Shown piece after piece: positions 1 to 11,623 of a DNA stretch of 64,000 nt. The notes below the pieces were generated by a model. The model did no database searches. It was not told the DNA's origin and worked only from the letters and a program-made list of their open reading frames with translations. The first letter of the stretch is position 1; every line of letters begins with the position of its first letter. Origin of the DNA: Daphnia carinata (taxonomy: Eukaryota; Arthropoda; Branchiopoda; Diplostraca; Daphniidae); contig NC_081338.1 in assembly GCF_022539665.2 (NCBI RefSeq), positions 2,789,679 through 2,853,678 on the forward strand. The letters run 5' to 3'. The translations under genes were made by a program, and so were the position numbers.

Positions 1-305
1 TTGTTCAAAGAAAGAAAAGACTTGTTTGCCATCCGTTGTTTTTTTGTTTTTTTTATATAGGATCTCCTTATACGCTGAATCTGATAGAGAGCAGGTTTCC
101 TATTGATTTCGAGGAAAGGGAAGTGATCCGGATTAAAGCGAAAAACTTACAGTTGCGTTTCGAATTTGAATTTGTTTTTGTTATTTATTATTTATTTTTT
201 TTTTAGCTGTCCTTATGGTCACCATCTCTTGTTTTTTTCTCCAGCCAGCGCAAAATAAATAAACAAAATAAAGGGGAGGACAGAAAAAAACTAGGGATGT
301 CAGAT

Positions 306-344
<39 letters not shown>

Positions 345-1545
345 TCGAAGAAAAATGATCGAGAAGAAAGTTGGCATCTACTTGTGCCAATTTCCTCATG
401 CTCCCGCAGTCCCCGCCTTTTGCTGAGGACGATCCCGATCGAGGTCAGACCCCATTACCGTTGCTATTACCTAAGCAGTCGATCAAAAATGGGTGAAAAA
501 AAAAAAAATAAAAAAAAAAAAAAATAAATCTTGAGAAGGAAGAGAATCGGTCAAGTCCGTGATCGGGTTATCAGACAAACGCGATGCCTATCGTTTTTTT
601 CGATCTAAAAAGGCCTTTTGATATGGACCGTATAGGGTAGAGCGATTTTGCTGGCAAAATCCGGGAAAGAGTTGCGTGATGCTCTAATTATAGGAAGGAA
701 GGCCAAAGGCGTCGCCGAGGAGATCACAATCGTTTTCCTACCGAGAGCCAATAATAATAACGAAAGAAAACCGCGTGAAGTCACGCGTGAAAGTTTTTTC
801 GAATTTCGGTTTGTTTTTTTTTCTTTTGCCGCCCCACTCATATTTTACCGTTCCGTTTTTTTTTTTAACGTCGGGTATAACTAACGTAAACGAGCCGAGT
901 CATGTCACTCGGTCTTGTTCGTGATCGGTTTCAAAAGCGCTATTTGGCCGACTTTTTTAGTCTTCTATTCTATAAATATAAAATTCACTGCTGCTCTTGG
1001 CATCGGCTGATTTAAACATGGCCGGTAGTCTTTTCAGGGAAAAAAAAAAAAAAAAAAAAAAAAAAAACAAAAAAAAAAAAAATGCAGCGTTTTCTTTTTA
1101 TTTTTTGTCTGTTCGCCGACTGCATCGGGTTGTGGTCGCATGCGCGCAGCGTTTCAATAGCCGTAATTCGTTTCCAATAAAATCATCATGTCACTTTGAA
1201 AATTGCGTACACCTGTACAGCTGCTTTCGTTCTAATTGGACACTTGCGTTCCGATTCCCACTCAGGCCACACACACACACACACACAGGTACACATATAA
1301 TTTGTGTTGTTTTGTCTTTTTTTCAATTCTTGGTAATGTCTTACTTTTCTTTTGCCCCCACCTTGCGTACTTCTCTCTCGATTTTCTAAATTTCCATCGG
1401 CGAGAAAAACCAATCCACATCGTTAGACAGTGTTACCTTAATGGACAAAACATGGAGTTCTTTTGCTTTCGCGAAACGCGTACGCCAAAAAGTACTTTGA
1501 CACCTCAGTTGGAAATAACACACATACAAAAAAATAAAACCTGTC

Positions 1546-1590
<45 letters not shown>

Positions 1591-1858
1591 TTAATTTATT
1601 TAATTTTTTTTTTTTTTTTTTTTGTTACTGTTGCCTTTCATGGCGTTCGAAATGGCTGAGAATGAATGCTGCAGGGTGGGCAGGATTCTACTGGTTATGT
1701 GTTGTTAGTTGCTTTTTGGTGATTGCAGGTCTTCAGCCGGTGCGTGCATATTGTTATATTAGGGCAATTGTGATAACTTTCTCTTTTGTGTCTTATATTT
1801 CTTTTTCTAAATGTTTCTCTCTCTCTCTCTCTCTCTCTCTTTCTTGCTTGTATATCAG
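1..1858. other. Upstream region of the zinc-finger gene, low complexity
   Basis: No convincing coding region is seen here. The stretch is rich in simple sequence: a GA repeat at about 309-341, A tracts near 1041-1080, a CA repeat near 1267-1287, T tracts near 1548-1623 and a CT repeat at about 1818-1842. The pyrimidine tract ending in TATATCAG at about 1858 is a good 3' splice site, so an untranslated exon of the gene at 2008 probably starts at 1859. The first untranslated exon and promoter were not located. Confidence 0.5.
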
Positions 1859-2007
1859 ATTGGATATGTTAATCGGCAGGTGAAATTGCCTGGCCTCGAC
1901 TAGAAGACTGAAGCAAGAGGAGCCGGCAAAATACGCAAGCGAGAGATTCAGCGGGATAAACCGGTCTGCGCAACCAGGCCCGGTACTTTATCGCTCAATC
2001 TTTAACA

Positions 2008-4212
2008 ATGGACTTAGCCGGGGCGTTGCGAATGGACGACTTGTCCAAAACAGACTTGTTCGATTTCGTCTGTCCGGATACACCGGCTGCCTTCCGCCTC
2101 AGGGATCTCGGCCTCCACTTATTCCCTGTTGAAGAGGAATCCGCAGTGGGCACGCCGGCTGGACACCATCAACAGCCGAACAGTGCGAGTGGCAGCGACG
2201 GTGGCAAGCAGCAGCTCAGCAATCTCCACCATCACCACCAACAGCAGCAGCAGCAGCAGCATCACCACCAGCACCACCACCACTCGGGCGGCATGCATTT
2301 CGAGTGGATGGCTGGAACGCCCAGCCCGGACGAAGGGTTCGGCAGTAGCGCCAACAGTGTCGAAGGCAACAGCAGTAGTGGCAGCAGCAGCACCAGCGGC
2401 GGCGGCCGCGGTGACGACGTCTTTTGCGACGAATTAGACAATCACAGCTGGACCAAAACGAGTGGTGGCAATAGCGGAAGCGCGTCTGGCCAAGAGTACC
2501 ACCAGTCGCAATGTGCTTCGTCCATGGAAGCCGATTCGACGGTTGAACCCAAACAACATCAACAGAATCACCACCATCACCATCATCAGCAAGACATGCA
2601 GCAGCAGCAGCAGCAGCAGCAACAAGAGCAACAACAGACGAGCAATTATTTGTCTTGGACATCGAACGGCGAACAAGAGCACAATAGCAAAAGCCAATCT
2701 TCGAACGTGAACGTCGAACCGATGGATTTGGACGCTCTCCTGCAGATTGTGGGATTGCCCAGCTCGGCCGATGGCATGTCATCTGGCGGACACATTCACA
2801 CCGGTAGCTTCCTGTTCGGCCCGCACGACGCGCTCAGCAACAACGGCGACCATTACGGCTCTGACCAGTACGGCGATTCGCCAATGGTCGTCAAGGCCAG
2901 CGCCAGTTTGCACGACGAGAACGAAGGCAGTTCGAGCGGCCAGCTCTTTCGCAACGATCCCTTCCTGACCGCCACCGACGTCAAGTTCACCCTCGAATTC
3001 GCCACGATGCCGACGCTGGCCACGCTATCTCCCCTACCGCCCGTGTCCACTCTGAAGCCACTCGGCAGCACTAATTTCAGTGGCGATTCGTTATTGCGCA
3101 GCGCTTTGCAAGGCAAACAGGTAGCCGCGACGGTACCCGTGACGGCCACCGTCACTGCGCCCACCGCGGCGTCCGGTTATCAATCCAACAAGCCATCAGC
3201 TCATCCGGAGCTGCGCAAAGCGCTCTCCACGCCTGTTCATAGTTTTAAGTCGGTCAAAGTGGGCAGCGTCTTGGAAAACGCTTCCGTTCATGCGGCCGAT
3301 CCGGCCACACCGCCGTTGACGCCCCTCAGCAACGCCTTGTCCGGCACTCACACGTACGGTGATTGTTCCAGTCCTCAGCAACAGAGGCACCACTGTTTGC
3401 TGGACAGCAACGCGGCGTCGAGTCCGATGAGCGACGCCAGTTCTAGAACTTCGCCGGTTCGTGCCAACGTCATGTACGACAACCGGCACGACGTCGGCGG
3501 GTCGACGTCCATCAAAGAGACGGGCCCCACCACCTCCACCATGATGACGATAGGCAACATTTTCACGGGCGAGTACCAGTACGACGGGTCGGATCGAACG
3601 GCCAACAGCAGCCACCCGGTGGCGGAAGAGAATTGCATGACTACAATCGAGGACCTTCTGATGTGCAACATTGAAGATTTGGACAAATTGAAGACCTTCG
3701 AAAAGGAAGTGGCCGAATCTTTGAAGAACATTTGTGCAACGACCGCGCCCAGTGGGACCGGTGACTTCACCTCATCGGCGGCGACCTCGACGGGCGCGCC
3801 GTCCATCATGGCCGGTAATTCGCCGACGGCGACAGTCACCGTCAGAGTGGCAACCGGCGGTGCGCAACCGGTCGTCAAGACGCGCAAGAAGCGCGGCTCG
3901 AAAAAGAAGAAATTGGCCGAACTGGCAACGCAGTTGTCCAACGACGAGGATTCCGGCCGCTTGCTGGAGCCCGGAGAGGCCGTCGGAGTGGAGACGGGCA
4001 CGAGACGGGAACGGCTCCTGCATTACTGCAGTATTTGCACCAAGGGCTTCAAAGACAAGTACTCTGTCAACGTGCACATCCGGACGCACACGGGTGAGAA
4101 ACCCTTTTCCTGCCCGTTGTGCGGCAAGAATTTCCGCCAAAAGGCCCATCTGGCCAAACACCAGCAGACCCATACCAAAATGTCGGCAGGCGTCACCAAG
4201 AGCAAACGGTGA
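2008..4212 (+). CDS. C2H2 zinc-finger protein with Gln/His-rich N-terminal region
   Basis: This is a 734-residue open frame without introns, probably a nuclear DNA-binding regulator. An in-frame TAA at 1957-1959 lies upstream, which supports the ATG at 2008. The N-terminal two thirds is low complexity: mixed His/Gln tracts near residues 70-95 and 182-210, and Ser/Gly runs near 115-135. Short acidic-hydrophobic blocks near residues 237-250 (MDLDALLQIVGL) and 545-560 (IEDLLMCNIEDLDKL) could be activation or cofactor motifs; that is inference. A basic stretch (TRKKRGSKKKK, near 630) looks like a nuclear localisation signal. Two consecutive C2H2 fingers close the protein, with the standard HTGEKP linker between them. 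Two fingers can bind only a short DNA site. I do not recognise the orthologue. The stop codon overlaps a consensus splice donor; see the findings. Confidence 0.88.
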   Translation: MDLAGALRMDDLSKTDLFDFVCPDTPAAFRLRDLGLHLFPVEEESAVGTPAGHHQQPNSASGSDGGKQQLSNLHHHHQQQQQQQHHHQHHHHSGGMHFEWMAGTPSPDEGFGSSANSVEGNSSSGSSSTSGGGRGDDVFCDELDNHSWTKTSGGNSGSASGQEYHQSQCASSMEADSTVEPKQHQQNHHHHHHQQDMQQQQQQQQQEQQQTSNYLSWTSNGEQEHNSKSQSSNVNVEPMDLDALLQIVGLPSSADGMSSGGHIHTGSFLFGPHDALSNNGDHYGSDQYGDSPMVVKASASLHDENEGSSSGQLFRNDPFLTATDVKFTLEFATMPTLATLSPLPPVSTLKPLGSTNFSGDSLLRSALQGKQVAATVPVTATVTAPTAASGYQSNKPSAHPELRKALSTPVHSFKSVKVGSVLENASVHAADPATPPLTPLSNALSGTHTYGDCSSPQQQRHHCLLDSNAASSPMSDASSRTSPVRANVMYDNRHDVGGSTSIKETGPTTSTMMTIGNIFTGEYQYDGSDRTANSSHPVAEENCMTTIEDLLMCNIEDLDKLKTFEKEVAESLKNICATTAPSGTGDFTSSAATSTGAPSIMAGNSPTATVTVRVATGGAQPVVKTRKKRGSKKKKLAELATQLSNDEDSGRLLEPGEAVGVETGTRRERLLHYCSICTKGFKDKYSVNVHIRTHTGEKPFSCPLCGKNFRQKAHLAKHQQTHTKMSAGVTKSKR

Positions 4213-6132
4213 GTCGGGCGACCTGTGTCGGTCTGTCTGCCTGCCGCCTCCCACCGTCTCATTTCTTTTCGATGATTTTCGCCGTCCGCCCATTGTCCGT
4301 CAATGTCTCTCACTGTTTTCCGACTCGCACTGCCTGCATCGCGCAATAAAAAACAAAAATGATGATTGATGGAAAAAAAAAATAATGTTGATTCGATTAC
4401 AAAGTGAAGGAGGTATACCAACCGAAAAGGCAAATGGAACTCAAAAAAAAAAGAAGATCCGACAGCGGCAGAAGCACCCAAAAAAAAGCAACCCACTTTG
4501 GCACGTCTTGTGGGGGGGGTGATGGTTTTCTTTTTGTGTGTGTGTGCGTGTGTTTCAATGCTATGCGTTTGACTTCAATCATCGAAACATCTCTTTTCGA
4601 CTGTGATCCGTAGGCGATAAATGAAGATGATGATTTTTTCTTATTCGTTCTGGTATAACCTTTTCCTATGAATTTCTGTATTGTGTTCTAACATGCCACA
4701 TTATTTTTTTTTTTTTTTTGGCGTATTCTACTCTAAACGGGGAAACAAAACATCTCTAATATCTCTTTTTGTTTTGTTTCTCCTACAAGGCGAAAGGAAA
4801 AATCATGAATAATTAGTAATAATTCAAGGGGGAAAATGATGGAAAACGATGTAATCGTGTCCCGTCGTGTCCTTTATTCGGTGCGCGCTATCCGTGTTCA
4901 CTTTCCAATTCAATGACCAATTTATCTCCGTCTCCGTGCATTCTAGATTGAAACGAGACACAAAATCGAACAAAAGACAAAAAAAAAAAAAAAATGGAAT
5001 ATAGAAAAGAAACATATTATATATAATTAAAAAAAAAAACGACATTGTTCATAAATTTTTCTTTTTTTTTTTCGAATTTTTACGTTTTCACTTGTATCTT
5101 GGGAAAGAAACACCGAGGGCAATATTGGCTTTCTTATTCTTTACCCAGGGAAGTGTGATTAATCTTTTTTGTGTCCCAATATGAATTTTATTCTCGACTA
5201 ACGGGATCCCATGCAAATATCTAAGACAAAAAAAACTGTGTTCTTGTGAACTGTTTTCTATGTTTCACAATGAGAAACCAAAACGTTGGTGCCCACCAAT
5301 TCAAAACCGCCCCAACATCGAAATGGTAACAGACTACAAATTGAGACAACAACAACAAAAAAAAAAAAATGAGAAGGATTCGTCCCTATGTTTAAAAATG
5401 TTTGTTCTGTTTTTTTTTGTTTTTTTTCTTTACTACATTGGCATGGTCCCCCCCCCCCCCCAATTGTGTATCAATACTCAAGCTTTTTGCTAAGGCTTCG
5501 TTTCGTTGGGTGCATCGCGTGTATCGACTCAAATGTCCATCCTAGAACTAGTCATTCCTAGGTTGTTGTTTTTTTTTTTTTTTCCTTTTTTTTTTTTTTT
5601 TTTTTTTAGAATTTAGTTTTCAACAAATTTTAACTCACCTCCAAATTATCAAACGTCGAACCACTGATTAACTATCACATTCTAAGTACACCGAAATTCC
5701 TTTGTGTTTTAAACTCTGAATTTTTCAAATATGTCTTTTTTTTTTAAGTCGATTTTTGTAGTGCCAAGTAGCGCGCGAGCTCATACAAAGCTGCAATTCT
5801 CTCACGTAACAATCCATCCTTCTGAATCTATCACTACATGTGTTTTTTTTTTTAAACCGAACAACATGATCATCGCCAAAATGAATTGTCTTTTTATAGG
5901 ATATGTTATATCGTTTTTTTCCCCTCCCCCAATCATTTGGTGTTCCGTTGTGTAACGAAGAGTAACTACATGTGTGCCCAACAAGAAAAGTTTAGCAATA
6001 GAGCCCTCTCCTTTCACGTGTGTCCTTCTCATGTGTAAGTCTGGCACTTATTAAAAAATACAGAAAAATTGAATTTTTCCAATTTGGGGCGGAGACGAGG
6101 TGTACATCATTTCCAGTATCCACGGCTACGTA
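4213..6132. other. Intergenic region / 3' UTRs
   Basis: No coding region is supported. An AATAAA at 4345-4350 is a candidate poly(A) signal for the zinc-finger gene, and a possible 3' splice site ends at 4613. The remainder is AT-rich with many A, T and C homopolymers (for example C11 near 5450 and T tracts near 5570-5606). The far end should hold the 3' UTR of the minus-strand coiled-coil gene. Confidence 0.5.
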
Positions 6133-8299
6133 TCACTTAGTCCTCCTTGACGTGGGCTCATTCCGCTCCTTCGTATCTTTGGAGGACGGCTGGGCGCCAT
6201 GTCTCTGCATTGTCACGACGAGAACAAGTGAATACAATTAAAAATTATTTTAAAAAACTAATAAATACAGGAATTATGCTGGACAACAAATGGCAGAAAC
6301 TACAAACAGGTTTGCAACAACAACAAGAAGAAAAAAAAAGTGGAATTTAAACAGCTTTTTTTTTTAAGTTTTTCACTCTCGCTCACCTGACTGACGTACT
6401 TGCGAAACTCGTCCTGGATAACTAGCACGTTAGTATTCGTGCTATCGCTAGTTAGCAAGGTGGCGTCCGAAATTTCGCTAGCAACAATCGACGGAGCTGT
6501 TTGTCGGCCTCCTGAAAGCCAGTCACAAGAGAAAGTTTTAAAGTCAGAAGGCTCACTATTTTTTTTTTTTTAAATAGATGGTGGGCTGGCAATTACTATA
6601 CCCGAAGAAGGTGTTATCTTGTTCACCGTGTTCCACTGCGCTTCGGCCAATTGCCGCATTTTGCGCGTGAGCTCATCGTGCTCTTTTTTCTGGTATTTGA
6701 CTTGTTGCAGCAGCGTCGTGCACTGCGCCCTCATCGCCTTCATTTCTTCTTGATGACGCGCTTCCCTGGCCTGCGACTCCTCCAAGCTCCTGTTTGCATT
6801 CATTATCGGTTAGTCTCGAATGGAAAGTAATTGAACTCTAGTTGCAATATGAAACTCACTTTGCTTTCAGGATGCCCAGTTGGTGCTCCAAGGTGTTGAT
6901 CAAATGACTCATTTTTGATTCGACTTCATTCTGCCAAATCTGGAGGCGTCGATTTGCTTCTTCCTCGGCGTTCTTGGTAGCCTCTTTGATGCGAACTTGG
7001 CTATAATTTTCGTGCTGCTCTTGGCTGGCTTCAAACCGTTGCTGCAGTAATTCAAGTTCCACGACCGATCTCTCCTGACAGAGGTACATAGATTCAACGT
7101 GCGTTAGAAGCTGAGGCTCTCTGAGAAAAAAATTCTTATCCTGTCAAATTATTACGTGGCGAAAATGACTTGACTACATTTCAATTAAGAATGAAAGAAA
7201 AGGAATGACGAAAAGGTAAAAAAGGGCAAGGAAATGAAAGTTGCGTACGTGACGCGAACCATTATTTCCCACAATCCGCAGATAGGGATATCGCCTCAAG
7301 TTGCCCAAACACAACCAGCTACTGACGGTCGGGTTAATCTGGGTCCGTTGACATGGACAAATCTGACTACCATGGCCATTAAGGCAGCTGTATATAGTGC
7401 AACCGCCGTAGAAGGCTTTATCACGCTCTCACCACGCTTACCTTTTCCCTTTTTAAATCTTCGATTTGACTCTTTATCCGGTGATTCTCCCGTTTCAAGT
7501 CATCAATTTTGTTCTCGTTTTGTTTGACCTCCTTCTTGCTGCCTTCTAACTGTATCGTTATCTAGGGAAACAACGAATACCATTAAATCGTTAATGAAGA
7601 GATCTGTTACACCTGTGGAGAGAGTATTATTGTTACTTCTTTTAGTTCATATTGACTTTGATCATGTTTCTCTTTTAAATTTGCATTTTCCTCTCGAAGA
7701 CTGCGAAGGATTTCGTCATTTTGGCGCACGACAGCTTGCAATTCCATGGTTTTCTTTCGAGCTTCAGCAATGGAAATCTGTACTTGTCCTTCCAATCGAG
7801 CCACCGTCTAATTTCAACATTCGCTTGTGTTCCTAAGCATGGTCAAGTGGTTAGTACTAAAATGTGAAATGTTACCGTGGTCAGACGATCTTTTTCTTCA
7901 TTGGCTAAACTGAGCCTTTGGTTCCAATCGCTTTCAACTGTTTTCCACTGTTGCTGGGCTTGCATGAGTAAGGAATCCTTACGCTGTAGGGCTGCCTTAG
8001 CGACAGCGTGTTCTTGTTGTAGGGAAGATATATGGGTTTGCAGCTGCTGTATAACTTTCTCGCATTCCTGTTTTAGAAATTGACCAAATGTGGCATGTAC
8101 GTCTGCGACATTTATGTGCGAATCAATAATTTACCTGACGTCGATGCTGTTCTTCATTCAACGCAATCGCTATACTGGCAGGGGATGAATGGGTGGATTG
8201 GACAGATCGATCCGGTGTTTTTCGCCCACCGGGTACTTTTAAACTCTCCATCATTTCAATGAGAGAAAGTTCACCTTGATGTTCGCTTGATTGCTCCAT
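6133..8299 (-). CDS. Coiled-coil protein, possibly centrosomal
   Basis: Eight exons join in phase: 8299-8135, 8067-7876, 7807-7637, 7561-7442, 7116-6860, 6789-6602, 6511-6387 and 6204-6133, giving about 429 residues. All junctions are GT-AG; the 7116 acceptor was chosen among overlapping AGs because it preserves frame. The N-terminus (MEQSSEHQGELSLIEMMESL) is acidic, residues about 55-340 are almost continuous heptad-like coiled coil rich in Glu, Gln and Lys, and the C-terminus is Ser/Thr-rich then basic. No catalytic domain is seen. The arrangement recalls centrosomal proteins such as centrobin, but I cannot confirm this by eye. Its ATG lies only 21 nt after the stop of the methyltransferase gene on the same strand, leaving no room for an ordinary promoter. 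Confidence 0.75.
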
Positions 8300-8320
8300 G
8301 TTTGCAAGATACACAATGAA

Positions 8321-9379
8321 TTATTTTTTCCAAGTCACAATTGCAGCCGGTAATGTGCCAAGGCGCAATGGATGCTGTTCTACTAGGGACCAGCAGGGCG
8401 GGCAAAGATCGATGAGTGACTGTCGCAACTTTTCACTAATCAAGATTCCAATTCTTCCTTTTGGTTTTAAAACAGCGTCAATAGTCTTCACAATGCTTGT
8501 TAGGAGGAGACGGATTTCCGTGGGAACACCGAACTTTCGACCGAAGGGAACGTCACAAAGCACTACGTCAAACTGCTGTTGTTTAAAAAAAATGATACGA
8601 GAATCTCCACACACCAATTCAATCCGAGGATACGAGAGGCTGGTATTTAAATTGGTTTGTGCAAGTTTGAGCTGTAAAAGATCACAATCAACGCCTACTG
8701 CAGCTTTACAGTCAAACTGCTTCACGGCTTCAACCAAAATTGTTGCAGCTCCACACATGGGATCTAAGAGCACATCATCACTGGAAAGACCGACTGCCAT
8801 GCACATAGCAACACATACAGTGGATCTAACTGCGATATGATCCAGGTAACATCTGTCAGATAATGGTTTTTTTGTTAACTGTAGTCCCACTGTAAAAAAA
8901 CTGTTGTTGAGATGAAGAAAAATTTCCAAATCCGGTTTGTGAAGGTCTATAACTAAGCTGGAATTTTGCTGGAAAATGTTCCCTGCCAATGAAGATACAC
9001 GTTGGAAGAGAGATGACTTGCGAAAGATCCCTGAAAGTCTGGCATTGATTCTGAACTTTATTGGATCATCACTCGTTTTTTTTGCAAACTCTTTCCATGT
9101 AAGCAGAGAGTCATCAAGAGAGCTATTTTTACTGCATAGCTTGTTTGCAAGCCAGTCATCAAGAGAATTTATAACATTGGGCTCCACCTCATCATGAACA
9201 ACATTAACAAAAATCCTTTCAACAGTTTTTAGAGCTAGAAGTGACGTTACGGTACGATCACTCTGGAAAAACACTTTCCCAGTCAGCGTTTTTTTAACAG
9301 TCACAGTAGGTAGTGCCTCAAGTTCCAAGACAGCAAAATTATTTAGGCCAAAGCCAACTGTACAAAAGAAATCAGGCAT
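8321..9379 (-). CDS. THUMPD2: THUMP-domain RNA methyltransferase, THUMPD2-like
   Basis: An intronless frame of 352 residues. Roughly residues 50-170 look like a THUMP RNA-binding region, followed by a Rossmann-fold methyltransferase. The SAM-binding motif is DPMCGAATILVEA (about 206-218), an acidic motif GVDCD follows (229-233), and the catalytic-type motif is DVPFG (276-280), which takes the place of the DPPYG/DMPFG found in Trm14/THUMPD3 relatives. Family members make N2-methylguanosine: THUMPD3 in tRNA and THUMPD2 in U6 snRNA. The DVPFG motif and overall pattern suggested THUMPD2 rather than THUMPD3, but the split is not certain. It is shorter than the roughly 500-residue human THUMPD2, mainly at the N-terminus. 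Its stop codon lies just before the start of the coiled-coil gene. Confidence 0.82.
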   Translation of the reverse strand: MPDFFCTVGFGLNNFAVLELEALPTVTVKKTLTGKVFFQSDRTVTSLLALKTVERIFVNVVHDEVEPNVINSLDDWLANKLCSKNSSLDDSLLTWKEFAKKTSDDPIKFRINARLSGIFRKSSLFQRVSSLAGNIFQQNSSLVIDLHKPDLEIFLHLNNSFFTVGLQLTKKPLSDRCYLDHIAVRSTVCVAMCMAVGLSSDDVLLDPMCGAATILVEAVKQFDCKAAVGVDCDLLQLKLAQTNLNTSLSYPRIELVCGDSRIIFFKQQQFDVVLCDVPFGRKFGVPTEIRLLLTSIVKTIDAVLKPKGRIGILISEKLRQSLIDLCPPCWSLVEQHPLRLGTLPAAIVTWKK

Positions 9380-9959
9380 CTTCTGATTCTTTTATCCATC
9401 TTTATTTTACACTATATATACTGTATAAGTGCTCATCAGAAATGAAAACCGAATGTTTTTAACTATCGACTGAAATTCAAACACAAACCTGTTGGATTTG
9501 AAAATTGAATTCGTGTCGTCTGTTTTTCAAACGCCATCTTTGTGTGAAATTATGTGATACGTTGACGTGCGTATATCTCAAGCTATGTTTAAAATAGTAA
9601 AGCAAACAACCGTTTTATTTATTTATTTATTTATTTTCGAGAAAAAATATTGCAATGTTTGAGTTCAAGAGATGATCTCTAGCAATGATAACAGGATGGT
9701 GGATGTGTAAAATACCAGATCGTATTGGCGATGTGATACTGAAACAAGCCAGTCCCCAAGTAAAAAAAAAAAATTCAAGCCCGACTAGATAAGCCCGATC
9801 TTTATTATCTTTTGTTTTCACGGGCTGAAAACTGAACAAACTGTCTCGCGCCAGTATCTTCCGGTAGTTTAGCCAATGGGGGCCGAGCGCCGATCCCTAT
9901 ATGCTAGCTAGGCCGTTGTGAGAAATTAAAGAACAGCGAAGACCAGAGAAGAAGAAGAG
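9380..9959. promoter_or_regulatory. Probable divergent promoter interval
   Basis: This interval lies between the start of the minus-strand methyltransferase gene and a weak plus-strand gene model beginning at 9960. I see no coding sequence. A TTTA repeat occurs near 9613-9634. Use as a bidirectional promoter is inferred only from gene orientation; no convincing TATA box was found. Confidence 0.3.
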
Positions 9960-11623
9960 ATGGGTAACTCCATGCTAAAACCGTGGGCAGTTTTTTTACA
10001 CCTTTTGGCTGGCATTAGCGCCATGCTACGACTGGGAGAAACGTTTTTGTACATTTCTAGCCCTCTTTCGCAACCCAGAAGGGTAATTTTGGTGCCATTT
10101 TTCAATTTTTTCAAGGTACTTTAGTCAGTATAGGATTAAAATAGGTTGATGAATAAATCTTCAATAACGTGAGTAAATAAAATCAAAAACATATAATACG
10201 ATCTCTATACTTTGTTTCCCACGCTAGATGGCGTAGAGTTCTTTACATTTTCTGCCTATGGTCATGAAGTACACCAGCCATAAGTTTTTAGTAATGGGTA
10301 CAACAGTAGTACCATGAAGTATAACCAACAGTGGTGACGTCTACAGAACAACATGAACTACGCATTTTCAGCTCCAGAAATGGCATTTCAAATCGCGAAT
10401 ACGCACCGGTATTCTGATAAAGGGATACTGGACTGCAGCTAGCAGTAAATTTGGGTGTGTTAGCCTTATTTAAAAACAGTTGAATTAAAGTGGTTTAAGT
10501 AAGTTACGTAGCTACCAAATGCTTATAACAATAATGACTTTTTTGTTTTGTTTTGGTATGTTCTTTTGATGTTGAAGTACCTAAATGATTTCCTGTTTTG
10601 GATTTGTGATTGTTATTCGTGCAAAGGTGTCTTCATAAGAAATTGGTAATTGATTGAAAGTTTTATGAACGAGATTCATTAATGAAAATATCTTCTATAC
10701 AGGAATGAACTATATTCATCCCCAACTTTTACCTATTTTTTCCAGCTTGGTGTTGAAACAATAATGGATCTTAACCTGATATTCCAATTGTTTTAATGTT
10801 GAGAATACACTAGGTGTTATCAAGAGGCAAAGTGCTTGTGCAAGGTAAATGTACAGTTACCAAACACAATAGTTCTGTGCTGTACTAAAATCTTGGTCAA
10901 TGCTACTGACATGATGTAAAGTCATGTAGTGTGATATACCAGATCTGTTGTGCATGATTTCCCTGGCTGGACCTTGCTACTTCAGTTAGATGAAATGGGC
11001 CTGGTTCAGAAATTAACAAGTGTTTTGTATTGAATCATCTTGTAACATTTTACTTTTATTTGAAAGTAAAATCAAGTAAGTTGTTCTAAACATGACCTTT
11101 ATAGTGCCGGATAGACATATTTACAGCATATTTGGGGATTTACAAGCTATTTACCATTTTAAGGTTTCTATGCTGAAATTCACATTTCTTTTGCACAACT
11201 AGACAATTCACGAATGGAGTTCCTGTTATTTACCATTTGTTACGTTGCGGCATTTTTCCGGATACCCTACAGTAATGCACATCCTTACGAAATGACCAAC
11301 GTGATGTGGTATGTTGTATTAGGAATGTTAGGTATATATTGTATTGTCTGAACGTTTGATAGTTGGATTGACACGCACTTTTTTTCTAGAACCAGAAAAT
11401 TTAACATTGGGAGCTTGTCTTTTAAGAAGAAGCCGGTAAAGTTTATATCACAATGTTAAAAAGGCTTTTAATAAACGAATATTAATTACAGTAGATTCAG
11501 TTCCAGTTGGCGAACTGTGAAATTATTCGGGTTGTGGGTCAACATGAAACTGCACTAGGCAGATTGGTAATGAAAAACTTCCGAGTCCCACGCCTATCTC
11601 TTTATGCAGCAGGGGTTTCTTGG
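9960..11623 (+). CDS. Possible small membrane protein gene (uncertain model)
   Basis: The sequence offers fragments of a hydrophobic protein but not a full model. A first exon at 9960-10082 would encode MGNSMLKPWAVFLHLLAGIS and onward, ending at AGG|GTAATT. An exon near 11205-11331 follows CAACTAG and contains MEFLLFTICYVAAFF, ending at TTAG|GTATAT. The next exon at about 11390-11435 (PENLTLGACLLRRS) joins it in frame, and a last exon after ATTACAGTAG near 11493 runs to a TAG near 11555. The three later exons join in phase. The first exon does not join directly to the second, so an exon is missing or the first exon belongs elsewhere. I do not recognise the family. Confidence 0.3.
10083..11204. 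other. Presumed intron, nothing clear
   Basis: AT-rich sequence between the proposed first and second exons of the weak gene at 9960. One open stretch after CATTTTCAG near 10370 stays open for about 33 codons, but its frame and donor are not convincing. Confidence 0.3.

Noticed and set aside
1236-1883. Plus-strand open frame of 215 codons
   Set aside because: It is dominated by poly-T and CT repeats encoding Phe and Ser/Leu runs, with no domain.
2216-2782. Minus-strand open frame of 188 codons across the zinc-finger gene
   Set aside because: It is the antisense shadow of the CAG/CAC-rich coding repeat and shows no independent domain.
3375-4293. Several other long overlapping frames in the zinc-finger gene
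   Set aside because: They follow from the GC-rich coding composition; only the frame with two C2H2 fingers and an upstream in-frame stop is credible.
8298-8840. Plus-strand frame of 180 codons opposite the methyltransferase
   Set aside because: Antisense shadow; the minus frame carries clear SAM-binding and catalytic motifs.
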